DNA from: Clostridia bacterium
GTDB taxonomy: Bacteria > Bacillota > Clostridia > Oscillospirales > Acutalibacteraceae
Assembly (NCBI GenBank): GCA_017623575.1
Contig: JAGAOS010000064.1
Coordinates: 1 to 37,766, forward strand
DNA length: 37,766 nt
Direction: 5' to 3'
The position numbers were made by a program, and so were the translations under genes. The notes beneath the pieces are model-generated. The model made no database searches. It was given only the letters and a program-made list of their open reading frames with translations, and was not told where the DNA came from. This document shows positions 15,817 through 24,161 of this stretch, piece after piece. Position 1 is the first letter of the stretch; each line of letters starts with the position of its first letter.

Positions 15817-16527
15817 TTAATTTTCGCTATATATAACGGTTAAATCGGGATGAAGCTGTAAAATGGATGCGGGAATCTGGGGGGTAATGGGACCAAAGAA
15901 AGCTTTTTCAAGTATTTCTTTTTTATTTTGTCCGTTTGCAATAAGCAAAATCTTTTTAGCCTGCATAATAGAAACCATACCCATTGTTACAGCCTTTGTG
16001 GGAACCTCATCTCTACTTGCAAAGAAGCGGGAGTTAGCCTCAATAGTAGACTCGTGAAGGTCAACAACATGAGTGTTCTTAATAAAAGAATCGTCCGGCT
16101 CATTAAAGCCGATATGACCATCCAAACCAATACCTAAAAGCTGAAGGTCAATGCCTCCAAGCTCTTTTATTTTAGCATCATAAGCCTCACACTCAGCATT
16201 AAGATCCTCGGCACAACCGTTGGGAACAAAGGTGTTTTCCTTTTTAATATTTATACGGTTAAAAAAGTTATTATTCATAAAATAACGATAGCTTTGGTCC
16301 TTATCACCACTAAGTCCAACATACTCATCAAGATTTACAGAAATGGTATTTGAAAAATCAATATCACCTTTTTCGTACCAATTGATAAGCTGCTTATATG
16401 TACCTATCGGTGAGGAACCTGTAGCAAGTCCCAACACACAATCAGGCTTAATAATAACCTGTGCCGAAATAATATTTGCCGCCTGACGGCTTAATTTTTC
16501 ATAACTGTCTACCTTTATAAACTTCAT
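15817..16527 (-). CDS. nagB: Glucosamine-6-phosphate deaminase
   Basis: A 236-residue NagB, slightly short compared with E. coli (266) but usual for Gram-positive forms that lack the allosteric C-terminal extension. It converts glucosamine-6-phosphate to fructose-6-phosphate and ammonia in amino-sugar catabolism. LGLATGSSP binds phosphate. Catalytic residues by family alignment are Asp67 (NLDEYVGL), Asp136 and His138 (GLDGHIGFNEP) and Glu143. The ATG follows AAAAGGGG. No nagA is adjacent. It may process amino sugars produced by neighbouring glycan-active genes, which is inference. Confidence 0.96.
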   Translation of the reverse strand: MKFIKVDSYEKLSRQAANIISAQVIIKPDCVLGLATGSSPIGTYKQLINWYEKGDIDFSNTISVNLDEYVGLSGDKDQSYRYFMNNNFFNRINIKKENTFVPNGCAEDLNAECEAYDAKIKELGGIDLQLLGIGLDGHIGFNEPDDSFIKNTHVVDLHESTIEANSRFFASRDEVPTKAVTMGMVSIMQAKKILLIANGQNKKEILEKAFFGPITPQIPASILQLHPDLTVIYSEN

Positions 16528-16558
16528 AAAAATTCCCCTTTTAACATATTATGATATA

Positions 16559-16586
16559 ATTTTACCACATAAGCAAAAATATTCAA
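16559..16586 (-). promoter_or_regulatory. nagB promoter
   Basis: On the minus strand: TTGAAT (16581-16586), a 16-bp spacer, TAAAAT (16559-16564). Confidence 0.5.
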
Positions 16587-16638
16587 TAGTATTATAAGGT
16601 AATTTTATTTATTAAAAGTGATTATTAATATATAAACA

Positions 16639-16671
16639 GCACCCTGCTTTGAAAATTCAAAACAAGGTGCT
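16639..16671 (-). terminator. Hairpin after the DUF5107 gene
   Basis: AGCACC (16639-16644) pairs with GGTGCT (16666-16671), and the stem continues inward through TG and TTTG/CAAA pairs with two mismatches. It lies just past the DUF5107 stop. The T-run is weak, so termination may be partial. Confidence 0.5.
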
Positions 16672-16677
16672 TATATT

Positions 16678-18690
16678 TTAATGTGTTCTGAAATCAAGCT
16701 TGCCTAAGGGGTATTTCTCCTCTACTAATCTGTCAAGCTCGGCTTCATCGGTTATGCCTAAATTCTTAGAGATAAGGGCGCCGTAAAGCTCGCGCCAGAG
16801 GTCTGAAAGATCGGTGTCAGCCTCTTTCATATCAAGCATTTCAAAACCAGGCTTTAATATATCAGCCGCTTCTTCATATCTGCCCTGCTTCATAAGAGCA
16901 GATACATAATAAAGCTGAAGTCTGCCGTCCGATTTTACAGTATCAGGAGCATTTTCAAAAGCCTCTAACCAAAGCTCAGGTTTTTCTGCTCTTAAATATG
17001 TAGTTGCGGCATCAAGCCAAATTCCGCGACAATTCTTTTGAAGTTTTACTGCGGCGGTAATGTATTCTGTAGCCTTAACATTATTCTGGTACTCATTGCG
17101 CCAAAGCATTGCAAGGTTGCGATTTGCCCAAGCATTTTGACGATATTTAAGGGATTCTTCAAACGCTTCTCTTGCCTCATCCAGTAAGCCTAAGGCATAG
17201 CGCATAACACCAAGCTGCATATATGCATACCAGTTGCGGTTTTCAGTATTTTCAAGGGCAGCTTCAAGGCGTTCACACCATTTTTTATCAACCAAATATC
17301 CTAACGGCCTATCCTCTACCCTGCGTTCTGAGAGTCTTCCGTTTTCTAAAAGATTAGTCCACTCGCGTTGAGCTTCGGTTAAAGAAAACTCAGGAAATTC
17401 AAAAACATCTGAAAGGGATTTTTCATTATCTGCTGCGCGACGAACATTTTCAAGAGCTCCCCAACCTGAACCAATATGTATAAATTCCAAAGGTGTTGCA
17501 TCAAGCTCCTTAAGAACAGAAAGCTCGCCTTCCATATCACCATTAAAATTGGTGCTAAGGGCGGTTTCAACCTCTTTAACAGCGCCCTGCCATTCGCCGT
17601 GCATTACATCTGCGCTACCACTAAAGGCACCATAGCCTTCAACCCAAGTCCACACTTCGTCAGCGGGCATAGGAATATGTTCAAGCTGTGTTCTGGCAAG
17701 ACCTGCCTGAATTTCAATATAACCGCTGTTGTTACCGTCAGACAGGAAGTTATTCCAATTTTTACCACCTGCGCCTTTACCCCAAACAAAAAGCTTTCTA
17801 CCCTTAAGCTCTTTAGTAGAGCACTGAATAAGTCCATAACCGTTTTTATCTACAGCGGTTATCCACTTTTGCTCTGAATCGGGAATACGGTAAAAGAAAT
17901 CCAAAGAACGCTTTAAATTGTTTGGATAGCTTACATCGGTATCAAGAGCATTAGGAACAGGAGATGCATCTAAAACATAGTGATTATTACCAAAATAGTT
18001 AATAAAGCATTCGGAAGTAGGAACTACAACACGAGTTTCAGCAGTTTCCGGAACGGCAATATTGCTCCACCAGTACATCCAAACTTCTTTTCCTGTACGA
18101 TTTTCAATTCTGGGACGAATGTAGAGCATTTTAGAATCTTTAGGAAGCCAAGTATCAAAGCCGTAAGCCACACCGCGAATACGCTCATATTCATAAAAAC
18201 GAGCGCCGATAGTACCATCCTGCATTTTAATTTTTTTTACAAAAAGACTATCACAGGTAAGTGGGTTATGCCCTTTTATGGAAACATTAAATTCTACACC
18301 GCCGCTGAACCAAGCATTACGAAGCGCCAGATTTCCGGGCTGATAAACGGGGTTACAGTAAAGCAGATCCTTGCCTGTTTCTTTATCTATTAAAGACCAG
18401 AGTCTGCCGCCAAGCTCAGGCAGAAAAACCGCCTTTAAATATTTATTCTCCAAAACAACTGCGCGGTAAACCTTATCGGCGCGATTGCGGTCATATCCGT
18501 TTTGCTCCATATAAGGAAGCAAGGTTGGAATCATACCGTCGCCAATATGTTTTTTATCTTCATTGGATACATTTTCAGTAACCTCAATTTTTGCGTGGAT
18601 ATAAGCATTATTTTTAATATCGGGCAACGGGTTCAACTCACCCATATTTGCCGATGGAATTACATAGGATTCAACATAGCATTCTGACAT
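16678..18690 (-). CDS. DUF5107 and TPR-repeat protein (carbohydrate-related)
   Basis: A 670-residue cytoplasmic protein. Residues about 40-370 look like the DUF5107 beta-sandwich, a fold related to aldose epimerases: LKAVFLPELGGRLWSLIDKETGKDLLYCNPV and GGVEFNVSIKGHNP are visible. The C-terminal part (about 460-650) is helical with TPR-like units, for example WYAYMQLGVMRYALGLLDEA followed by REAFEESLKY. Such proteins occur with carbohydrate-use genes, but no enzyme activity is established that I can cite. It is divergent from the second AraC regulator, from a near-perfect promoter, so co-regulation is likely. The ATG is preceded by AAGGAA. Confidence 0.87.
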   Translation of the reverse strand: MSECYVESYVIPSANMGELNPLPDIKNNAYIHAKIEVTENVSNEDKKHIGDGMIPTLLPYMEQNGYDRNRADKVYRAVVLENKYLKAVFLPELGGRLWSLIDKETGKDLLYCNPVYQPGNLALRNAWFSGGVEFNVSIKGHNPLTCDSLFVKKIKMQDGTIGARFYEYERIRGVAYGFDTWLPKDSKMLYIRPRIENRTGKEVWMYWWSNIAVPETAETRVVVPTSECFINYFGNNHYVLDASPVPNALDTDVSYPNNLKRSLDFFYRIPDSEQKWITAVDKNGYGLIQCSTKELKGRKLFVWGKGAGGKNWNNFLSDGNNSGYIEIQAGLARTQLEHIPMPADEVWTWVEGYGAFSGSADVMHGEWQGAVKEVETALSTNFNGDMEGELSVLKELDATPLEFIHIGSGWGALENVRRAADNEKSLSDVFEFPEFSLTEAQREWTNLLENGRLSERRVEDRPLGYLVDKKWCERLEAALENTENRNWYAYMQLGVMRYALGLLDEAREAFEESLKYRQNAWANRNLAMLWRNEYQNNVKATEYITAAVKLQKNCRGIWLDAATTYLRAEKPELWLEAFENAPDTVKSDGRLQLYYVSALMKQGRYEEAADILKPGFEMLDMKEADTDLSDLWRELYGALISKNLGITDEAELDRLVEEKYPLGKLDFRTH

Positions 18691-18751
18691 AACACAACAT
18701 TCCTTCCAGCCTACTTTATGTTACCATAGAATTTCATAACATATCATTCTA

Positions 18752-18780
18752 ATTATATTACCTATATATTTTTCTTTCAA
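18752..18780 (-). promoter_or_regulatory. Promoter of the DUF5107 gene
   Basis: On the minus strand: TTGAAA (18775-18780), a 17-bp spacer, perfect TATAAT (18752-18757). The leader of about 60 bases carries small inverted repeats (for example ATGTTA at 18718-18723 with TAACAT at 18737-18742), which may be regulatory. Confidence 0.6.
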
Positions 18781-18832
18781 TGCACAATAAAGCCAATTTT
18801 TGTATTATTTGTCCATAAATTGTTATTTATTC

Positions 18833-18861
18833 TTTACATTGAAAATTTATTATGTTAAAAT
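18833..18861 (+). promoter_or_regulatory. Promoter of the second araC-type gene
   Basis: TTTACA (18833-18838), a 17-bp spacer, TAAAAT (18856-18861), divergent from the DUF5107 promoter 52 bp away. Confidence 0.5.
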
Positions 18862-18889
18862 TAAATAAAATGTTTTTGGTGGTGTTTCT

Positions 18890-19666
18890 ATGCAGCTTTT
18901 TCACGATATACGCATTGGCAAAATGTCTATAATAGTTCAAAAAAAGGAAAAATCCAATTTTATTTTTAACTGCATAAGCAGAAATTTTGACGGATTTATT
19001 TTTATTACCGACGGTGACGGCTTTTTTATCGATGCCTCGGGCGAGCATCACCTTAAAAAACATTCGGTTATGCTTTTGCAAGCAAAACACAAATATATTT
19101 TTAAAGGCGGCAAAAATGGAATAACTTATATAACAACAGGCTTTTCCCTTCACCCTGAGGGTGGTTTCGACGAGCTTGGATTACCCACTTATATTGATAC
19201 CGAAAAACACCCGTATGTTTTAAAGCAAGCCGAAGAAATGCTTAACCTATGGGAAAACCGCTCCCCCTTTTATATTATGGAATCCAGACTTAAGGCTGAG
19301 CATATACTAATTGACTTAATAAATATCTGCAACAATGCATCAACAGGTTATGAGTTTGGCGGAAGACTCTCCCCCGCACTTACCTTTATTAATCAGAATT
19401 ATGATAAAAACATAACCAATGAACAATTGGCCGACCTTTGTGATTTAAGCACCACCCACTTCAGACGGCTTTTTAAGGAACAGATGAAGCTTTCGCCTAT
19501 GCAATACCGTGAAAACATACGCATACATTGGGCTATAAAGCTACTTGAAAGTCAGATGTTTACCATTTCTGAGGTTGCCGAAAAGCTTGGATATTCAGAT
19601 ATATACCACTTCAGCAAGGTTATAAAAAGACATACAGGTAATCCACCATCCTTTTACAAAAAATAA
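18890..19666 (+). CDS. AraC-family transcriptional regulator (second)
   Basis: A 258-residue AraC/XylS regulator. The N-terminal half is a cupin-like sensor (FDGFIFITDGDGFFIDASGE and the HSVMLLQAKHKYIF strand). The C-terminal 100 residues hold two HTHs: ITNEQLADLCDLSTTHFRRLF, with SPMQYRENIRIHWAIKLL as linker helix, and TISEVAEKLGYSDIYHFSKV, ending in a typical GNPPSFYKK. The ATG follows GGTGGTG. It is divergent from the DUF5107 gene and upstream of the secreted SGNH gene. Two perfect 20-bp repeats lie between it and the SGNH promoter and are the likely target, which is inference. Confidence 0.93.
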   Translation: MQLFHDIRIGKMSIIVQKKEKSNFIFNCISRNFDGFIFITDGDGFFIDASGEHHLKKHSVMLLQAKHKYIFKGGKNGITYITTGFSLHPEGGFDELGLPTYIDTEKHPYVLKQAEEMLNLWENRSPFYIMESRLKAEHILIDLINICNNASTGYEFGGRLSPALTFINQNYDKNITNEQLADLCDLSTTHFRRLFKEQMKLSPMQYRENIRIHWAIKLLESQMFTISEVAEKLGYSDIYHFSKVIKRHTGNPPSFYKK

Positions 19667-19670
19667 AGAT

Positions 19671-19710
19671 TAAATGTGAAAAATAAACATTAAATGTGAA
19701 AAATAAACAT
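19671..19710. repeat. Two perfect 20-bp tandem repeats, probable AraC operator
   Basis: The 20-bp unit TAAATGTGAAAAATAAACAT occurs twice back to back (19671-19690 and 19691-19710), preceded by a half copy AAATAAAGAT at 19661-19670 that overlaps the end of the araC-type gene. The array ends 15 bp before the -35 of the SGNH gene. A 20-bp period is about two helical turns, as expected for side-by-side AraC-type binding. Confidence 0.65.
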
Positions 19711-19725
19711 ATTTTTTTGCTTTTA

Positions 19726-19754
19726 TTGACACAAACTTCTTTTTTATATAAAAT
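19726..19754 (+). promoter_or_regulatory. Promoter of the secreted SGNH protein gene
   Basis: A perfect TTGACA (19726-19731), a 17-bp spacer and TAAAAT (19749-19754). The 20-bp tandem repeats lie just upstream and a palindrome lies at the expected transcription start. Confidence 0.65.
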
Positions 19755-19758
19755 GAAA

Positions 19759-19779
19759 TTATGATATCAAATATCATAA
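19759..19779. promoter_or_regulatory. Perfect 9-bp-arm palindrome at the expected start site
   Basis: TTATGATAT (19759-19767) and ATATCATAA (19771-19779) flank a CAA centre. The element covers the expected +1 of the SGNH promoter. It could be a repressor operator or a 5'-end RNA hairpin; the sequence does not decide. Confidence 0.4.
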
Positions 19780-19800
19780 TACTTAAAAAGGAGAATATTT

Positions 19801-22800
19801 ATGAAAAAACTTCTAGCACTACTTTTATTCGTCTGCTTAATGGCGACGAGTATGTTTACCGGTTCAGTATATGCGCTTGATGACGTAGATATGGATGTGG
19901 GTATGGATACGGAGGATGGATTTTCAGACTACTCTACATCGTTCGAAGAATATACAGTTGGTGATTCTTTGGTTCATACGGACCAAAGCACTCAGTTCCC
20001 TTCCGTCGGGGAATGGGGCGGAATTAAAACCGCAGGATATAGAGGTCAAACCTTTGCAGGCACCTTCTATGATAATCAGGGTAACGAACATACCCAATAT
20101 ACATCCGGCAGTTATTCATCCGCAATAGAAGTAACTTCTTCATCCAATTATTTCTATTCGGGAAGCAAATCTCTTTATTTCAAAGGTTCCGGTTGGGCTT
20201 TTGCAACGGCTATTGAGAATGTTGAGCCCGGCAAAACCTATACGGTATCTTACAGAATAAAACGCGACCCAACCGTAACTGCCAGAACCTTACTTAAAGC
20301 TACGGCTGTTTTGACTACTTTGAATATTGGTCTTAATAATGTAGTTGATTCTAATTTTAATAATCACATTTGTAACCTTTATAATACCCTTGCACTTTCA
20401 GTTAAAAAAAGCATAGATATTTCAAGCGACAACTGGGAGCTTATTTCCATGGAATTCACCCTTCCCGAAAAGGCAACAAATCTTACTACAGTTTATCTGG
20501 TTATGGATTCAACGGGTAATGGTACTAATATTGTTAATCAGTTCTATATGGACAACCTTACCGTAGCCGAAAAAAAGGAAGAAATTAAAATTGATGAAAT
20601 TCCGGTTGAGTTTGTAAATATTAAAGGTGAAGTTGTTGAAGACTCCAATGCTTACGGTGAAGTTGAAATTGACACTAACGATGATAATACTGTAAATCTT
20701 GCGGTAAAATATATTGATTCATTCGCTTATGATTTCTTAGGCTGGTATGATGCCGATGACAATCTTGTGAGTCAAGAAACCACACTAAAAAATGTTGCCC
20801 CCGAAGATGCCGCAAATTATACAGCAAAGATTAAAAGCTCCAATATGATGCCTGCCGCTTCTTTTGAAGGATATGAAAATGGCACCATTCTTGTGCACAC
20901 AAATAAAAACGAAGAAGCACCTAGCGGTGTATACTTCGGCGGTCAAAAAACAGCCGGATACCGTGGTCAAACCTTTGCAGGCACAATATACGATAATAAG
21001 GGTAACGCCTACACCCAAACTGCAACCGGAAGTTACAGCAATATATCAACCGTTACAATAACCGATTCCCAAGCCCATTCGGGTAATCGCTCACTTTATT
21101 TTGAGCAACAACACTGGGCAACCGCAACAGCAATTTCAAATGTCAAGCCAGGTCGTACCTACAACCTTTCTTTCTGGCTAAAACGCGGTGAAACAACTAA
21201 CACAAAAATAAAGAATATTGCCGTTACAACAACAGTTAACTTCGGTTCAAGCGGTATTGCGGGAACCAGTACAGCTCACCTTTGTAACAACTATCCTACC
21301 TTTGGACTCACCCTTTCAAACGGTGAAACTTCTCTAAAGGATTTTAATATTTCCAGCGGCGATTGGGAAAAAGTTGATTTTAAGTTCACTGTTCCGGAAA
21401 CTGCTGTCAATCTTAATACGGTTTATTTAATTCTTGATTCATCAGGTGTTTCGTACGGTACTGAAAACACTGCAAAATTCTACATTGACGATATTTCAGT
21501 TTCAGAAGTATTTGACAGAATAAAAACCGCCTATAACGATGCCGCCGCTCTGCGCACCGCAGCCGCAAGCTCCACAGGCAAAAACGGTATGCGAATTTAC
21601 AATAAAATCAATAAAGATTTTATTACTGAATATGGTATTACCGAATATGGCTCGGTTGTTGCTTTAAATTCAAAACTTGAAGGCGAGCTTACATTAGATA
21701 GTGAAAATAGCGTTAAAGGCATTGCTTACAACAGCAATACCGTAACAACGCCCATTCTTTTTGATACTACAGATACTGCAAACATTTATACTGCATACCT
21801 TACAGGTATTCCCACAAGCAATTATGATGATGAATATATTATTCGCGCATATGCTATAGACGGTACAGGTACTGTTTATTACGGAGAGCCAACAGCCTTG
21901 AGTGTGTTTGATGTTGCCACCGCAATTGATAACGGCAACGGACCTTCGGCACAAACCGAAGAAGATATAACTGCATTTAATGTATTCGCAGGCGGTAAGG
22001 ACGGTAAATTTACTATGTATGATAATTATTTAAAATCCGAACTTAAATTCGCAGGTAAGCTCAGAAATATTGCTAAGGCAGAAGACACCCTTAGCGGCGC
22101 TGACCTTACCAAGGCACTTGAGACCGACGGATACTATGAGCCTTTCTTTGAAAGAGCAATAGCAAATATGGGCAACCGCGCAATGCTTAAAGCTATGTTT
22201 GAAAAGGCAGAGCGTGGTGAGGATATTACCGTTGTAGGCTTTGGCGGCTCCATTACCCAGAAGGCCGCTTGTACAAACGAGCTTGACAGTTACTCTCACC
22301 TTGTTGCCGTATGGCTTAGAGAAAAGTTCCCGAACATAACGGTTAATTGGCACAATGCAGGTATTGGCTCTACAACATCTGTTTTAGGTATTGCAAGAAT
22401 GCAGGATCATGTGCTTAGCTTTAATCCCGACCTTGTAATTCTTGATTTTACCACCAATGACCAGCCCAACGATTACCACGCAGGCTCTTATGAGGCTATT
22501 CTCCGCACCCTTTACGAAAAGCAGATTGCAGTTATTACCATTACATTCGGTAATGTAAACAGTAGCGAATATAATAAAGGTGTTTGCCTTAGAGGTACAA
22601 ATCGTGAGGATTTGCACGGTCCCGTAATGCTTTACAATGATGTTCCCGTTATTGACTACTATGGCGTAATGTGGGATTGCTACTTAGATTCAGACGGTGA
22701 CGGATATAATGTGGAGTCCGATGCCGCACATTGGAAGAAGCTTTGGGCGGATTATATTCATCCCACCCAAATCGGTCACAAGCTTGCCGCTAACGCAATC

Positions 22801-23277
22801 AATCACTATTTAGGCAAGGTTTATGCCGATATGGATAACATAACCGAAGCCGTTACCTACCCCAACGCTCCCCTTGATAAGTACACCGAATACTTTATGG
22901 GTACTATGATGTACGGTGAGGCAAATATTGGCGATTTACTTACAGATTCCTACAATGTTACAATTGGTACATATTCCAACTACGATTCTACTACCGTTTC
23001 TAACTGGACTATATGGCAGATTGAGCAAGGCGGATATGTTGAATTTACCATTGATAAGTGCAAGCTTTTTGCTCTTATGAGCATTAACTGTCCCGAAGCC
23101 CCCGTTGCTAAAATTTATATAAACGGTACACTCGCGGCAACACACACCGCAAAACGAGATAGCAATCTTAATTGGATGAACTTTATAAAGTTCTTTGACG
23201 GTAACGATACTGTTACGGTAAAAATTGAATGTACCAGTGGTAGCTACCGTATAACCAGCGCACTTATTGCAAAATAA
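19801..23277 (+). CDS. Large secreted SGNH-hydrolase protein with duplicated beta-sandwich modules
   Basis: An 1158-residue exported protein with a signal peptide (residues 1-25, cleavage after SVYA). Residues about 40-255 and 349-570 are two copies of one module, sharing GYRGQTFAGT, YDN(Q/K)GN and the order of later strands; they resemble carbohydrate-binding (CBM4/9-type) jelly rolls. An InlB/Listeria-Bacteroides-like repeat (about 258-345, FLGWYDADDNLV) lies between them. After a linker region (about 575-740) comes the SGNH esterase domain: Ser817 in GFGGSITQ, Gly854 in NAGIGS, Asn886 in TTNDQ and Asp984/His987 in DYIHPTQ. A final beta-sandwich ends the protein. No sortase motif or S-layer repeat is seen, so it is probably secreted. 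Likely role: deacetylating a plant or host glycan. AAAAGGAG precedes the ATG. Confidence 0.88.
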   Translation: MKKLLALLLFVCLMATSMFTGSVYALDDVDMDVGMDTEDGFSDYSTSFEEYTVGDSLVHTDQSTQFPSVGEWGGIKTAGYRGQTFAGTFYDNQGNEHTQYTSGSYSSAIEVTSSSNYFYSGSKSLYFKGSGWAFATAIENVEPGKTYTVSYRIKRDPTVTARTLLKATAVLTTLNIGLNNVVDSNFNNHICNLYNTLALSVKKSIDISSDNWELISMEFTLPEKATNLTTVYLVMDSTGNGTNIVNQFYMDNLTVAEKKEEIKIDEIPVEFVNIKGEVVEDSNAYGEVEIDTNDDNTVNLAVKYIDSFAYDFLGWYDADDNLVSQETTLKNVAPEDAANYTAKIKSSNMMPAASFEGYENGTILVHTNKNEEAPSGVYFGGQKTAGYRGQTFAGTIYDNKGNAYTQTATGSYSNISTVTITDSQAHSGNRSLYFEQQHWATATAISNVKPGRTYNLSFWLKRGETTNTKIKNIAVTTTVNFGSSGIAGTSTAHLCNNYPTFGLTLSNGETSLKDFNISSGDWEKVDFKFTVPETAVNLNTVYLILDSSGVSYGTENTAKFYIDDISVSEVFDRIKTAYNDAAALRTAAASSTGKNGMRIYNKINKDFITEYGITEYGSVVALNSKLEGELTLDSENSVKGIAYNSNTVTTPILFDTTDTANIYTAYLTGIPTSNYDDEYIIRAYAIDGTGTVYYGEPTALSVFDVATAIDNGNGPSAQTEEDITAFNVFAGGKDGKFTMYDNYLKSELKFAGKLRNIAKAEDTLSGADLTKALETDGYYEPFFERAIANMGNRAMLKAMFEKAERGEDITVVGFGGSITQKAACTNELDSYSHLVAVWLREKFPNITVNWHNAGIGSTTSVLGIARMQDHVLSFNPDLVILDFTTNDQPNDYHAGSYEAILRTLYEKQIAVITITFGNVNSSEYNKGVCLRGTNREDLHGPVMLYNDVPVIDYYGVMWDCYLDSDGDGYNVESDAAHWKKLWADYIHPTQIGHKLAANAINHYLGKVYADMDNITEAVTYPNAPLDKYTEYFMGTMMYGEANIGDLLTDSYNVTIGTYSNYDSTTVSNWTIWQIEQGGYVEFTIDKCKLFALMSINCPEAPVAKIYINGTLAATHTAKRDSNLNWMNFIKFFDGNDTVTVKIECTSGSYRITSALIAK

Positions 23278-23294
23278 ACACTTTTAAAATTACA

Positions 23295-23330
23295 AAAAAA
23301 GGATGCTTCAAATTTGAAGCATCCTTTTTT
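23295..23330. terminator. Perfect bidirectional terminator after the SGNH gene
   Basis: An uninterrupted 36-bp palindrome: AAAAAAGGATGCTTCAAA (23295-23312) followed by its exact complement (23313-23330), ending in six T. It separates the rightward SGNH gene from the leftward DUF368 gene. Confidence 0.93.
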
Positions 23331-23336
23331 ATAAAA

Positions 23337-24152
23337 CTATTTACTATTCTCCAGCCTCTGTAAAAGGTAGATAAATCCAAAGCCAAGCACAAAGGTCAAA
23401 ATACAAATCGGAATGTTAATTCCTGTAGGAATACCGGGAAAAAGCTCAGGTAACGAGCCAAGTAAAAAACCAAACACTATAAGATATGTGGCTTCGGGGT
23501 ATTTCTGCATTGCTTTATCCATAAGCTTTGCAGATAACAAGCTGCCTATTACAACACCTAAAGCCAGTGGTATAAATGGCAATAAGTTAAAGGTGGTAAT
23601 AGCTGAAACAACACTGCCGTAAAGACCGAGCATTAAAAGTAGCTGTGAAACGCTTATTCCGGGAAGTATCAGTCCGATTGCAATAATTATACCGCCCAAA
23701 AACTGCAAAACCATATTACCAAGTGTTAATTCATTGCCTGGCGCAAACAAGCCCTCCGGAATAATAGCAATCAGCAAAACAAAAATTATTCCGATTACGG
23801 GATAAATAATTGCATTAAGATTAAACTTTTTTACACCTGCTGTTTTATAAATCATAGGTATTCCACCCGCAACAGCACCAAGGAAAAAATAACTTACCTG
23901 AAGCGGAAATGCGTTAAGCAATGGAGTGATTACAAATCTTGAAAACAACGCTATTCCAAATACCGCGCCAAGTCCGAATTTAATTAAAAATACAGCATTT
24001 TTTGCAGGTGATTTTCTAAAATTGGCTATACCTTCAATAAGGCGATTGTATATTCCCAAAATCATTGCCATCGAACCGCCGCTAACTCCGGGAACCATCA
24101 TAGTGCCGCCTACAAAAAAGCCTTTAAATATCACTAATAACGATTTTAACAT
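23337..24152 (-). CDS. DUF368 family membrane protein (PopT-type undecaprenyl-phosphate translocase)
   Basis: A 271-residue membrane protein with about eight hydrophobic segments. The start KGFFVGGTMMVPGVSGGSMAMILGIY and the internal repeat GLILPGISVSQLLLMLGLYG are the two DUF368 signature motifs (PGVSGG, LPGIS). Recent work places DUF368 proteins (PopT) with DedA-type UptA in returning the lipid carrier undecaprenyl phosphate across the membrane for cell-wall synthesis. It is the last gene of the leftward operon, 9 bp after the TIGR03936 gene. The name is by family; which carrier recycler this strain depends on is not visible. Confidence 0.9.
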   Translation of the reverse strand: MLKSLLVIFKGFFVGGTMMVPGVSGGSMAMILGIYNRLIEGIANFRKSPAKNAVFLIKFGLGAVFGIALFSRFVITPLLNAFPLQVSYFFLGAVAGGIPMIYKTAGVKKFNLNAIIYPVIGIIFVLLIAIIPEGLFAPGNELTLGNMVLQFLGGIIIAIGLILPGISVSQLLLMLGLYGSVVSAITTFNLLPFIPLALGVVIGSLLSAKLMDKAMQKYPEATYLIVFGFLLGSLPELFPGIPTGINIPICILTFVLGFGFIYLLQRLENSK

Positions 24153-24161
24153 TTTATCTAC

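Noticed and set aside
17476-18393. Rightward frames opposite the DUF5107 gene
   Set aside because: Shadows of a confidently called gene, with no promoter or ribosome site.
19671-19710. Start of a CRISPR array
   Set aside because: The 20-bp units are directly adjacent without spacers and only two and a half copies exist; the position before a promoter fits an operator.
20044-20981. Two copies of a 19-base direct repeat as a mobile element or assembly duplication
   Set aside because: They lie inside two diverged copies of the same protein module; flanking sequence differs as expected from old domain duplication, and no transposase or terminal inverted repeats are present.
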